The notes beneath the pieces were generated by a model, which saw nothing but the letters and a program-made list of their open reading frames with translations, was not told the origin of the DNA and did no database searches. 64,000 nucleotides of DNA from Halobellus captivus (GTDB lineage Archaea; Halobacteriota; Halobacteria; Halobacteriales; Haloferacaceae): assembly GCF_007655485.1 (NCBI RefSeq), contig NZ_VJXQ01000002.1, positions 467,424 through 531,423 of the forward strand, given 5' to 3'. A program made the translations under genes and the position numbers. Numbering within the stretch: position 1 is the stretch's first letter; each line of letters begins with the position of its first letter. This document shows positions 24,314-32,639 of the stretch, piece by piece.

Positions 24314-25717
24314 CTAGTTGGAGCCCCGTTTATCGCCCGTGTATCGGGGTGGTTGCACTGTCGCAGAGATATCCGTCTGAACGTGCTTCTCGATCGTTGG
24401 GTTCGGAGATTCTCCTCCAGGTTCTCCCCAAACGACAGTAACCTCTGTGCCCGGTTCGGTGTATTCAGTGTCAAGGACTGCGAGGGAAGTCATCTGACGG
24501 ATATCCCACTGGAAAGAACGGGAGTGTGAAATCCCGATCGATTCGTCGTCCTTCAGGACCTCGTCGTACGCTTGACGCGCCCATCCGATCCGGGGTAGGT
24601 TGTTCATAAATTTGTGGTTATCTCCCTCACCGAAAAGCGAGTTATTGATGCGATGGACGTCCTCGTTGTCCCAAATGAGAGACACGAGCTCTCGCTCAGG
24701 ATTCTCGATCTCTGCCTCTATCGCCGCTTTACCAATGAAGTCGTGATCGAGGTCGACCAGCTTTCCGTACCCCAGTTCAATCGATCTGAGGTAGTAGTCA
24801 CGGACGTCGTTCGATTCAAAGCTCCCCTCGAGCGAAAAGGTGGCTTCTAACGGTTCTTCACTCGTCCCCCATTTGCCGTACTTCTCTTCTTTTTCCCCGT
24901 CGGCCCACTGTCGGTATCCTTCCATTTCGTCGAGGTCGTACACCGGACGCGGGTGGGGTGGAACCCATCCAACCCGGACGGAATTCGAGACGTAGGTCCG
25001 CGACCCAAGCCGTTTCAGCCCGTAGTCCTCACCGACCTCAACGATCGCTTCAATCAGTCCGTCGTAGTTCTCAAAGGAACCGATGAATTCGAATCCAGCC
25101 TCCGGGGACATCCCGTGTCCGAGCGCGATGGTTTCGTAGCCAGCAAGTTCGATTTCCTCGAAGCGGTAAAATCCGATATTACGGAAGTCGTCGTCGGTGA
25201 GTTCGTCAAGGATGTCGTACGCGTTCGGGCCCTGAAGTTGAAGGACGTGTTTCTCTGGGTCTCCAGGAAGCAACGAAGTCGGCGGTTCGATCTCCGCCGT
25301 TACATCGTAGTCACCCGTTTCGATATTGTATTGGATCCACTTCGTAGCGTGCATACCCGGTGCATAGAACTCTTCGTCACCAAGTCGAAGAAGGGGTCCG
25401 TCACCCATGTGATACCCCTCGTGGTTGCACATCACAATTTGCTTCGCCTTTCCGATCTCGAAGTTGTCGAAATCGTTGACGCACAGACGCTTCAACAGAC
25501 GAACGACGTCAGGCCCCGTGAGCCGGAGCGAAGTCATATGGTGAGATAAGTCAGCGAGCGCGGCCGTTTCAGCGATCGCCCGCACCTCGTCGATCCAGTT
25601 TGTCTGTTCGTTCGGCACTACGGGGAAATGCCCTTCGTAGTATCCACCCTGCTTGCGGAACGATTCGACGAGGTTTTCCTGCTCTTTGACCCACTGATCA
25701 AGGTTTTTCAAGCTCAT
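24314..25717 (-). CDS. LigM/DesA-like tetrahydrofolate-dependent O-demethylase (GcvT superfamily)
   Basis: A 467-residue GcvT-type aminomethyltransferase. Its length and motifs fit LigM (vanillate/3-O-methylgallate O-demethylase), which moves the methyl group of a methoxy-aromatic acid to tetrahydrofolate: a DLSHHM segment near residue 60, QGPNAYDIL, ALGHGMSPEAGFEF, GSRTYVSNSVRVGWVPP, then SIELGYGKLVDLDHDFIGKAA and TVVWGEPGG near the end. Standard GcvT is about 100 residues shorter. A dimethylglycine- or DMSP-type demethylase is the main alternative. The start at 25717 is set by the TATA-like box at 25741-25747, 24-30 nt upstream. Confidence 0.8.
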   Translation of the reverse strand: MSLKNLDQWVKEQENLVESFRKQGGYYEGHFPVVPNEQTNWIDEVRAIAETAALADLSHHMTSLRLTGPDVVRLLKRLCVNDFDNFEIGKAKQIVMCNHEGYHMGDGPLLRLGDEEFYAPGMHATKWIQYNIETGDYDVTAEIEPPTSLLPGDPEKHVLQLQGPNAYDILDELTDDDFRNIGFYRFEEIELAGYETIALGHGMSPEAGFEFIGSFENYDGLIEAIVEVGEDYGLKRLGSRTYVSNSVRVGWVPPHPRPVYDLDEMEGYRQWADGEKEEKYGKWGTSEEPLEATFSLEGSFESNDVRDYYLRSIELGYGKLVDLDHDFIGKAAIEAEIENPERELVSLIWDNEDVHRINNSLFGEGDNHKFMNNLPRIGWARQAYDEVLKDDESIGISHSRSFQWDIRQMTSLAVLDTEYTEPGTEVTVVWGEPGGESPNPTIEKHVQTDISATVQPPRYTGDKRGSN

Positions 25718-25740
25718 ACAGTCGGTAGTCAGCTTCATCA

Positions 25741-25747
25741 GATAAAG
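25741..25747 (-). promoter_or_regulatory. TATA-like box of the LigM-like gene
   Basis: On the minus strand the sequence reads CTTTATC, 24-30 nt upstream of the ATG at 25717. With the seven-codon longer alternative start at 25738 it would lie only a few bases from the start codon, so the shorter start is preferred. Confidence 0.45.
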
Positions 25748-26112
25748 CTATTTCGTTAACCATAATTCAATGGAAGATTCATCGCGTTGGAAATCGAAGC
25801 GGAGAGTTGTGGATACCAAGTGATTGATTCCGAACAGAGGGACCATTGATCAGGTTGCAAAGGCAAGCGCGGTTTCTCAGTCCGTTCGGAGTTCTAGTAA
25901 GTCAAAGACACGGTACCGAACCAGCAGGCGGTGATCAGTTGTCCGGGACTTTGACGTAAAATGTCGAACCCAGCTGTTCACCACCCGAGGCAGATAGTCG
26001 ATCTACATACTCTACATACTGTAGAAACGCGCGCACAAGCAGTTGACGTTGTCTCAACCGATCCCTTTGAGCAACGGATTATTTGTACAATATACTGTCA
26101 TAATTAACAACA
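25748..26112. other. Gene-free gap between divergent LigM-like and tctC genes
   Basis: This stretch contains promoter sequence at both edges. A short open frame near 25990-26100 (reading VETRAQAVDVVSTDPFEQRI) may be a remnant of a coding region, but it has no start context or recognisable domain. No RNA gene or mobile-element end was seen. Confidence 0.4.
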
Positions 26113-26122
26113 CTTAATATAC
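26113..26122 (+). promoter_or_regulatory. TATA-like box of tctC
   Basis: CTTAATATAC lies 22-31 nt upstream of the ATG at 26144, in an A+T-rich setting. It fits a leaderless or near-leaderless transcript. Confidence 0.5.
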
Positions 26123-26143
26123 TACGGTTATTTGTGACCAAAG

Positions 26144-27211
26144 ATGCAATCGAAAAGACGATCGTTTATCAAAAGTGTTGCAGCAGGTGGGCTCCTCACA
26201 ACAGCCGCGGGCTGCTTAGGTAATGACGACTCGGATTCGGGCGGCGATTCAGGGTCGGGTGGAGACTCAACCGGTGACTCCGATTCGGGTGGAGACACGG
26301 ATTCGGGTGGGGACTCAGGCTCGGATTTCCCATCTGAAACGATGAATTGGCTCGTCGGCGCGAGTGCAGGAGGAGGATTCGATACGGCGGTTCGGGGCTT
26401 GGTTCAGTTCGTGCCGGACTACTTCGATGCAGATGTAGACCATGTCGTGGAGAATGTTACTCCTCCGCGATCGATGTTTCTACAGCTCTATCGGTCGGAT
26501 CCGGACGGCTACACGATTGGGAGCTTCCCGTACGAGGGTGAGATCGGTGCGTACACTACCGGTGCGGATATCCCGAACCCGGCAGAGCTTACGGCAATTG
26601 CGCGGTTGATCACCACCGAGTACGTCGTCTTTGTCGGTGCCGATACGGGAATCGAATCCCTCGAAGATTTACAGGAATATGGGCCGCTTGTGTGGGCGAC
26701 GCCGGGAGAGGGTACGACAGCATGGCAGTCCAGCATCATTACCTCCGGTATCCTTGATCTCGACGTGTCACTACTCAACTTCGAGTCGACACCCGAAGCG
26801 GTTTCAGCGATTCTCCGTGGTGACGCCGAAGTCAGCCTCGGCCCCAACACGACAGGAGCGATCCAGGAAGCTGTGCAAGCTGGCGACGTGATTCCCCTAG
26901 CCATTTTCAGCGAAGAAGTGCCGGAAATCTATGAAGGAACGCCAACAGCGGCAGAGGCAGGGTATGAAGAATTCCTTGCACTCAATCTTGACCGGGTAAT
27001 CTTTGGTCCACCGGAGATTCCAAGCGACCGGGTCGATATCATCGCGGATGCAATCCTTGAGACGCTGGATTCCGACGAAATGCAGCAGTGGGCAGAGGAC
27101 AACGACGCATTCCTCAACCCCACCGGACCGGATGAGCTCGGCGGACTCATTGAACAGGCGGTCGATCTCGCCGCCGAGTACGAGGAGATACTGTCTAACC
27201 CGCCTAGCTAG
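26144..27211 (+). CDS. tctC: Tripartite tricarboxylate transporter substrate-binding protein (TctC/Bug family), Tat lipoprotein
   Basis: A 355-residue exported binding protein. The N-terminus has the twin-arginine motif KRRSFIK (Arg5-Arg6) and a lipobox ending at Cys24 (TTAAGC), so it is a Tat-exported lipoprotein on the outer membrane face. A Gly/Asp/Ser repeat linker (about 27-63) follows, then the Bug domain, starting MNWLVGASAGGGFDTAVRG and including LVWATPGEGTTAWQS. It captures a carboxylic acid and delivers it to TctA/TctB. The gene converges on the tctB-tctA pair instead of leading it. Confidence 0.9.
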   Translation: MQSKRRSFIKSVAAGGLLTTAAGCLGNDDSDSGGDSGSGGDSTGDSDSGGDTDSGGDSGSDFPSETMNWLVGASAGGGFDTAVRGLVQFVPDYFDADVDHVVENVTPPRSMFLQLYRSDPDGYTIGSFPYEGEIGAYTTGADIPNPAELTAIARLITTEYVVFVGADTGIESLEDLQEYGPLVWATPGEGTTAWQSSIITSGILDLDVSLLNFESTPEAVSAILRGDAEVSLGPNTTGAIQEAVQAGDVIPLAIFSEEVPEIYEGTPTAAEAGYEEFLALNLDRVIFGPPEIPSDRVDIIADAILETLDSDEMQQWAEDNDAFLNPTGPDELGGLIEQAVDLAAEYEEILSNPPS

Positions 27212-27561
27212 ACAGACGCCAACTCGCATAGCGAACCGATCAGTCACTGTCGTATCGACCCACCGACTATCGCGAACCTGATTTTGTGAAGGTGGCGTGC
27301 AGTCACCGAGGCCACATTCGTATCCAGCTCAGTGGTTTTGCGTCATCCGTTTTCTCTGATTGGTCTCGTTCCATCAAATCTGACGGGGCGTCATACGAGC
27401 TGTTTTCCAGCTCCCCACTGTACGATTCAGAGACCACCGAAAAGAGGTACGCCACCGTGTACAAACAGCGTTCACCACAACGGCGTCACTGGCTCATATT
27501 CTGCCGATGTGTAAGTTCGGCGTAGCGAATAGAATACAACTCCGGAATCGGAACTGATTGA
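27212..27561. other. Gap between converging tctC and tctB
   Basis: A 350-nt stretch that holds the two 3' ends. One open frame (27286-27525) codes for 79 residues without domain, signal or conserved-looking features and is probably spurious. No repeat or RNA was recognised. Confidence 0.4.
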
Positions 27562-28140
27562 TCACGGAAGGAGGAACGCGAACCAGCTATCAGTAAACAG
27601 CCGCATCTCTAAGACCATATCAAAGACGAGATAGATGAACAGTAACGTTATGCCTGTATAAAGGACTGTCCTGACAACATTTTGTTTCGCGGTGATGCGA
27701 TAGTATCCCAGTAGCACAATCGTGATCGATTCGACAGCTCCGACGTAATGGAACAGGAGCCCGAAGATTATGATCCACAGTGTGATACCGATAAACTCCA
27801 ACCGCTGATCGTACACGTCCGATTCGCTGTCCTCGCTTTCTTGTGTGAACTGTTCAATCTCGTCCACGTCGATGATGTCTCTGACTTGATACTCATTCAG
27901 CATCTCGTTGACGCGTGGCGAGATCGCCGCCGCGAGAATCACGAGTAGAAAGACGAAGGTGGGTGTCGCCACAATTAGCGGAATTATTTTTCCGAAATCT
28001 TCGTAGCCAAACGTCTGCCACAGGAGTGTTCCCATAAAGAGAACCAATACGAGTGTGAACAGTAACTCGACGCGGTCTGGACTAATCGCCGTTACAACCC
28101 GTTTAAGCAGTGGGTTATCAGAGAGGTTGTTTTTACTCAT
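27562..28140 (-). CDS. tctB: Tripartite tricarboxylate transporter TctB-family small membrane subunit
   Basis: A 192-residue protein with four hydrophobic segments (about 26-42, 52-72, 121-146 and 158-180). This is the topology of TctB (DUF1468), the small subunit that partners TctA in the membrane. A long acidic cytoplasmic loop (about 73-118) separates the pairs of helices. Its ATG lies inside the end of tctA (8-nt overlap), so translation is coupled. One alternative ATG lies three nt upstream. Confidence 0.8.
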   Translation of the reverse strand: MSKNNLSDNPLLKRVVTAISPDRVELLFTLVLVLFMGTLLWQTFGYEDFGKIIPLIVATPTFVFLLVILAAAISPRVNEMLNEYQVRDIIDVDEIEQFTQESEDSESDVYDQRLEFIGITLWIIIFGLLFHYVGAVESITIVLLGYYRITAKQNVVRTVLYTGITLLFIYLVFDMVLEMRLFTDSWFAFLLP

Positions 28141-29662
28141 CATGACCACCCCCCACTCTCGGGGCCTCAAGTCGCTGCTTTCCGAGTTGGATGAGCGGAA
28201 CCAGAACGATCAGTAGCACCAGCATCATCAGCACGAACGAGATCGGGCGAGTGACGAAGATCCAGTAGCTCTCACGAGACATCTGGAGCGATTGAACGAA
28301 CGAATTTTCCAACAATGGTCCCAACACGAGCGCGATTATCATCGCCACCCGAGAGTAGCTGTAAACGATCATCGCGTAGCCCAGGAATCCGAACGCCACG
28401 GCGACGACGACGTCGCCGACATTGCCTCGGAGTGCGTAGGATCCTAAGAAGCTCACGATTAATATGAGTGGAATGAGGATTCGAACAGGAACGTGAGTCG
28501 CCTTTGCGAGGAAGGGAGCAGCGAATAACCCGACTCCTGACGTCACGATATTCGCGAGGATCAGTGCAAACAACAGGAGAAACAGTATCGAGAGATCCTC
28601 GCCCAGAAGCTGTCGTCCAGGGTTAATGTCGTGTACAACGAGTCCCGCAAGAAGGACCGCCGTTGTTGCACTTCCTGGGATCCCAAAGACCAATGTCGGC
28701 AGTAGCGCACCCCCATCCTTTGCATCGTTCGACGCCTCGCTAGCGATGATGCCCTCGACGGCTCCTTGGCCGAACCGTTCGGGCTCATCAGAGGATTGAA
28801 GCGCAGAGATATACGAGACGAAGTTGGCAACAGAGCCACCGGCGCCAGGAATCAGGCCGATGAGCGTACCAATGGTCGCTGATTTAAAGAATAGTACGGG
28901 ACGGGAAAGAACGTGCTTGATGCCTTTGAGCTGGCCTCTGCCAGTTGATCCCTCCCCTGTGAACTGTGCGATCGTCTCGCTCTTTTCGACAGTGAGTTTG
29001 ATCACTTCAGCGATGGCAAACAACCCGATGATGGCGGCGATCAAATCGATACCTGCCCACAGGAACTCCGTCCCGAATCCGTATCGATACGTCCCCGTTA
29101 CGCCGCTGTATCCGATAAACGAGATCATCAGTCCGACCCCACCTGCCACCAATCCTTTGAGGAAGCTATCTCCAGAGACGAACGCGATTACGGCCAGGCC
29201 GAGAACGGCGATCCAAAAAAACTCGGGGGGGCTGAATGCGAGGATAATTTGCTGTGCAACTGGTAGCAGTAGAATCAGTACTAAAACACCGAAAATAGCC
29301 CCCAACGCGCTCGCAGTCGCAGATACGCCTAATGCCTCACTGGCCCTACCTTGTCTTGCTAGCGGATATCCATCGAAGGTTGTTGCAGCGTTCGATGCAG
29401 TCCCCGGCGTATTGATAATAATCGCTGAGATGCTGCCACCGAACGCAACACCACCCAGTGATGCAGTCAAAAGCACCACTGCAGACTCCGGTGCGAAGCC
29501 GTACGTGACCGGTAGGAGTAGCGCCAGAAGAACGGGACCACCTAACCCGGGGAGCAGCCCAAATAACATCCCGAGCAGGGCACCAGCGAAAACGAACAAT
29601 ATTAACGGCCAAGAAAGTAGCTGCGTTAGCCCTATTATCAAAGCTTCAACCATTGATGACAT
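28133..29662 (-). CDS. tctA: Tripartite tricarboxylate transporter large permease TctA
   Basis: A 509-residue membrane protein with about 11-12 helices. The family-defining glycine-rich motifs appear twice: GMLFGLLPGLGGPVLLALL near residue 35 and LIGLIPGAGGSVANFVSYI near residue 275. This duplication marks the TctA fold. It moves a di- or tricarboxylate, or an aromatic acid, driven by an ion gradient. An ATG three codons in (29653) is an equally good start. It is co-transcribed with tctB. Confidence 0.92.
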   Translation of the reverse strand: MSSMVEALIIGLTQLLSWPLILFVFAGALLGMLFGLLPGLGGPVLLALLLPVTYGFAPESAVVLLTASLGGVAFGGSISAIIINTPGTASNAATTFDGYPLARQGRASEALGVSATASALGAIFGVLVLILLLPVAQQIILAFSPPEFFWIAVLGLAVIAFVSGDSFLKGLVAGGVGLMISFIGYSGVTGTYRYGFGTEFLWAGIDLIAAIIGLFAIAEVIKLTVEKSETIAQFTGEGSTGRGQLKGIKHVLSRPVLFFKSATIGTLIGLIPGAGGSVANFVSYISALQSSDEPERFGQGAVEGIIASEASNDAKDGGALLPTLVFGIPGSATTAVLLAGLVVHDINPGRQLLGEDLSILFLLLFALILANIVTSGVGLFAAPFLAKATHVPVRILIPLILIVSFLGSYALRGNVGDVVVAVAFGFLGYAMIVYSYSRVAMIIALVLGPLLENSFVQSLQMSRESYWIFVTRPISFVLMMLVLLIVLVPLIQLGKQRLEAPRVGGGHDE

Positions 29663-29889
29663 TAGGCAACACCCATCATATGATGATAGAGAATGCGTTA
29701 CAGAGTACCAAATACCTATCGAAGCGGGTATATGATAATGCGACTAGACGATCGGAGCCTCAGGTGGACAATCCGACAGCAGTCTGCGAAAAACACCGGA
29801 CAACAATTACTCGGAAGTCCCACTCCCAAATTAAGCGGCAGTAGTTCTACCGACGATCCGCTCAAATCGATAAGGTGCAGATCTCCGAA

Positions 29890-30600
29890 TCACCACTCAT
29901 CTGGAAGATACCCGTTCTGGCTGGCTTCCCACACATAATGGTTCCAGACTTTATCGATCGACCGTTGACGCCACGTGGTTTCAGTAATTCGTTCGGCCTC
30001 CTCGGGAGTGAGCGTGTTCGCATTACCGAGAATCGACGCGTAGAGCTGGTGGTAGGCGTTTATCTCCAGGTACATCGTCCTCGTGAATGCACGTTTGAGA
30101 TCTTCGCCTGCGACCACCGCTCCGTGGGCTTTGATTAGGAGTTCGTCACGTTCGCCCATCGCTTCCATCATCAACTCACCCTCCTCTCGAGTCGTCAAGA
30201 GATCCGGACGGTTATAGACTGGAACCGGTCTGTCGAATATCGCACCGCGAGTAAACGCAGCAACGAGGTCAGTCCCCGAGATACTGAACAGTGTAGCGAT
30301 TGGTGGATGAGTGTGTAGGACCGCGTTAATCTCGGGACGGTTTCGATAGACCGCTGTGTGAATCTCAGCCTCTGCAACGGGATCGGGTGCGTCCGGATCA
30401 ACCGGTTCGTTGTCGAGCGTGATTTTCACAACGTCTTTTGGTCGGATTTCCCCGCGACTCACGCTGAACGGATTTATGTACACCACGTTGTCATCGGTAG
30501 GCGAGCGGACACTCGCGTGTCCGGCAGTGTCGGCCAATCCCTCCATATAGAGCAACCGATTTGCCGTTGCAACCAGTTCTTCAGGCGTCATATTAGACAT
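29890..30600 (-). CDS. Class II aldolase/adducin-family lyase, possible hydroxyaromatic-acid decarboxylase
   Basis: A 236-residue zinc enzyme. Glu79, His96-x-His98 (VLHTHPP) and His159 (LLIKAHG) match the acid/base residue and three zinc ligands of fuculose-phosphate aldolase. The family also includes decarboxylases such as dihydroxyphthalate decarboxylase and lyases that act on aromatic ring-cleavage products. The gene sits beside the transporter in the putative aromatic island. It is cytoplasmic. The start at 30600 is chosen because a TATA-like box at 30624-30635 lies 24-35 nt upstream; a GTG five codons earlier is less likely. Confidence 0.8.
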   Translation of the reverse strand: MSNMTPEELVATANRLLYMEGLADTAGHASVRSPTDDNVVYINPFSVSRGEIRPKDVVKITLDNEPVDPDAPDPVAEAEIHTAVYRNRPEINAVLHTHPPIATLFSISGTDLVAAFTRGAIFDRPVPVYNRPDLLTTREEGELMMEAMGERDELLIKAHGAVVAGEDLKRAFTRTMYLEINAYHQLYASILGNANTLTPEEAERITETTWRQRSIDKVWNHYVWEASQNGYLPDEW

Positions 30601-30623
30601 GCCATTCGTTACCACTCATAGTG

Positions 30624-30635
30624 AGATATTTAAAA
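30624..30635 (-). promoter_or_regulatory. TATA-like box of the class II aldolase gene
   Basis: On the minus strand the sequence reads GTTTTAAATATC, 24-35 nt upstream of the ATG at 30600. It is one of the clearest archaeal promoter boxes in the window. Confidence 0.6.
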
Positions 30636-30639
30636 CATC

Positions 30640-31048
30640 GCTTTTGCCTTCGAAATATGATATATGATTTGGGTATTAGAAATATAAGATGAAAATTATA
30701 CTAATTGGTGAAATTCAGATATATGGATTATCGCTACCGATGGGAATATAGAAATTCCAATATACAATTAAATTTGATAGTATAATATAAATATCTGAAT
30801 TCATACCAATAATAGATCCTCTCCAGTGGAGTAGAAATAGTAGTATCAACGCTAATTGCGCGCTCTAACAACAAATCACAATATTTGAGTCTCGAACTAT
30901 GACTAGAAAACTACAATACTATAATATTTAAAGTATATTTTATTATTCATATATTATAGATAATATTACTATTTTTCTATAGGTAGACGTTGAACTAAGC
31001 AGAGTATTTCACCAGTTACACCAGTACTGACACGCTCTCGCCAACGAA
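30640..31048. other. AT-rich gene-free gap at the boundary of two regions
   Basis: A stretch of about 330 nt (30640-30975) is roughly 70% A+T by eye, against a G+C-rich background. It contains many ATATTA/TATAAT-like words but no open frame above about 20 codons. It may hold the flippase 3' end, A+T-rich promoter elements, or the scar of an insertion. No inverted-repeat ends or target duplication were seen. Confidence 0.6.
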
Positions 31049-32473
31049 TTATCGAGCGGTAGTATTGTCTCGCACGGTCGATCGGAACGTCTGCGATATC
31101 CCGAATAATACCACGAAATACGTCGTCGCACCGACAGCCACGAGAAGGACCACAGTCGCGAAATTGTGATTGAGCGTCGTCGCCGTCGTAAGGAGGGTTT
31201 CGACACCGAGCACCACCGCCGCCATCGTCGTCGCCGCGGCGAACTGCCGAAGGATTTCGCCCACCGGAATCGAGAATACGATCTCCGAACGCAACGTCGA
31301 CAGGGCTACCGCCACCCCGATCGCGGCCGAGATCGCGGTTGCAACCGCGGCACCGACGAAGCCGATCGTCGAGATCAGCGCGACGTTCAGCACGACGTTC
31401 ACCCCGATGAAGATGGCGTTGATTCGGAACGCCGCCTTTGGTTTGTCGATCCCATTCAGCGCGTTCAACAGCTGTTTCTGATAGCCGTACAACAACGTCG
31501 CGAGGATGAGAATCCAGAGGACGGACGCCCCCTGCACGAATTCCGGCCCGTATATTCTGAGTAATCGATCTCCGAGTAAGATCCCGCCGAGCAGTCCGGG
31601 GATGAGGATGAGACCGCCGTACGTCATCGAATCCTCGACGAGTTTCGCCACGTGGTCTCGACGACCTTCCGCGTCGGCCCGACTCAGCTCCGGGAACAGC
31701 GTCGAGCTCACGGCCGAGTCGAACAGCGTGAGGAACTGCGCGATGCTCCACGCCGCGGAGTAGACGCCGACGAGTGAGGACTGTACGAACACGCCCAGTA
31801 AGAGGATGTCGACGTCGTTGAACGACCGCGATTGGAGGCCACCCAGCCACGAGAACCTCGCGTACTCGTAGAGCTCGGCAAAGTGCTCTCGGGCCGGACG
31901 GACGAATCGCACGGACAACAGCGAGAGCGCGACCACGCCCACGATCACGCTTCCGATCGCGTATCCGACGAGCATCCCCACGAGTTCGAATCCCACGACG
32001 ACGAGCCCGATCTGAACGACGCTCCTGACGGCGATTCCGATCGGCGAGAGCAGTCCCGTGAGGTGGACCTTCCGCTCGCCGTTCAATGCCGAGTTGGTGA
32101 CGGACGTGAACAGCCCCGCCAGCAGCAGGGCAACGACCAGCAAGGCGATCGGTTCACCGACGTAAGTGTTAACGGGACCGCTGAAGACGACGACGAGGAC
32201 ACCGAGAACGAGTCCGAGTGCGGCGATCGCTATCGCACCGGCGCTGGCGTACGCGGACGGATTTTCTCCCTCGCTCATCCGCTTTGTCACGGCCGAGGAG
32301 ATGCCCAAGTTGCCCGCGAGTGAGAGCCACGCAACGAGCGCGAGGACGAGCGCATAGCGCCCGAGCACCTCGGCTCCGAGCGTGCGGGCGAAGTACAGCG
32401 TCGCGACGAAGCCGAGCGCGGAGCCGACGAGCTTCGAGGCGAAGACGGCGAAAGAGGTCTGTCCAATTCTCAT
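31049..32473 (-). CDS. Oligosaccharide flippase (MATE/MOP superfamily, Wzx-like)
   Basis: A 474-residue membrane protein with about 12-14 hydrophobic helices. The opening TSFAVFASKLVGSALGFVATLYFARTLG and the LGRYALVLALVAWL segment are typical of polysaccharide flippases. In haloarchaea such proteins (Agl15-like) move dolichol-linked glycans across the membrane. It lies at one edge of the glycan locus, and a second flippase is at 58571. The minus-strand start at 32473 gives the family's usual N-terminus. Confidence 0.88.
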   Translation of the reverse strand: MRIGQTSFAVFASKLVGSALGFVATLYFARTLGAEVLGRYALVLALVAWLSLAGNLGISSAVTKRMSEGENPSAYASAGAIAIAALGLVLGVLVVVFSGPVNTYVGEPIALLVVALLLAGLFTSVTNSALNGERKVHLTGLLSPIGIAVRSVVQIGLVVVGFELVGMLVGYAIGSVIVGVVALSLLSVRFVRPAREHFAELYEYARFSWLGGLQSRSFNDVDILLLGVFVQSSLVGVYSAAWSIAQFLTLFDSAVSSTLFPELSRADAEGRRDHVAKLVEDSMTYGGLILIPGLLGGILLGDRLLRIYGPEFVQGASVLWILILATLLYGYQKQLLNALNGIDKPKAAFRINAIFIGVNVVLNVALISTIGFVGAAVATAISAAIGVAVALSTLRSEIVFSIPVGEILRQFAAATTMAAVVLGVETLLTTATTLNHNFATVVLLVAVGATTYFVVLFGISQTFRSTVRDNTTAR

Positions 32474-32639
32474 CGGTGGGGGAGCGGCTGTCGTCGCCGA
32501 CGGTTCACGGGGGCTCTACGGTCGTGGAGATGGATAAGGTGTCGCAAAATCGATCCACCTCGATCTATCCCGACGTTGTTGAACGTGTTCACGATCGTAG
32601 ACACAACCCTTACGGTACCGTATCGGCATCGCTCGGTAA

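Noticed and set aside
27286..27525. Possible 79-residue gene between tctC and tctB
   Set aside because: Ser/Arg-rich with no signal, domain or start context. It lies in the gap between two converging genes.
30640..30975. Insertion-sequence remnant in the AT-rich segment
   Set aside because: No transposase-like frame, terminal inverted repeats or target duplication was found by eye.
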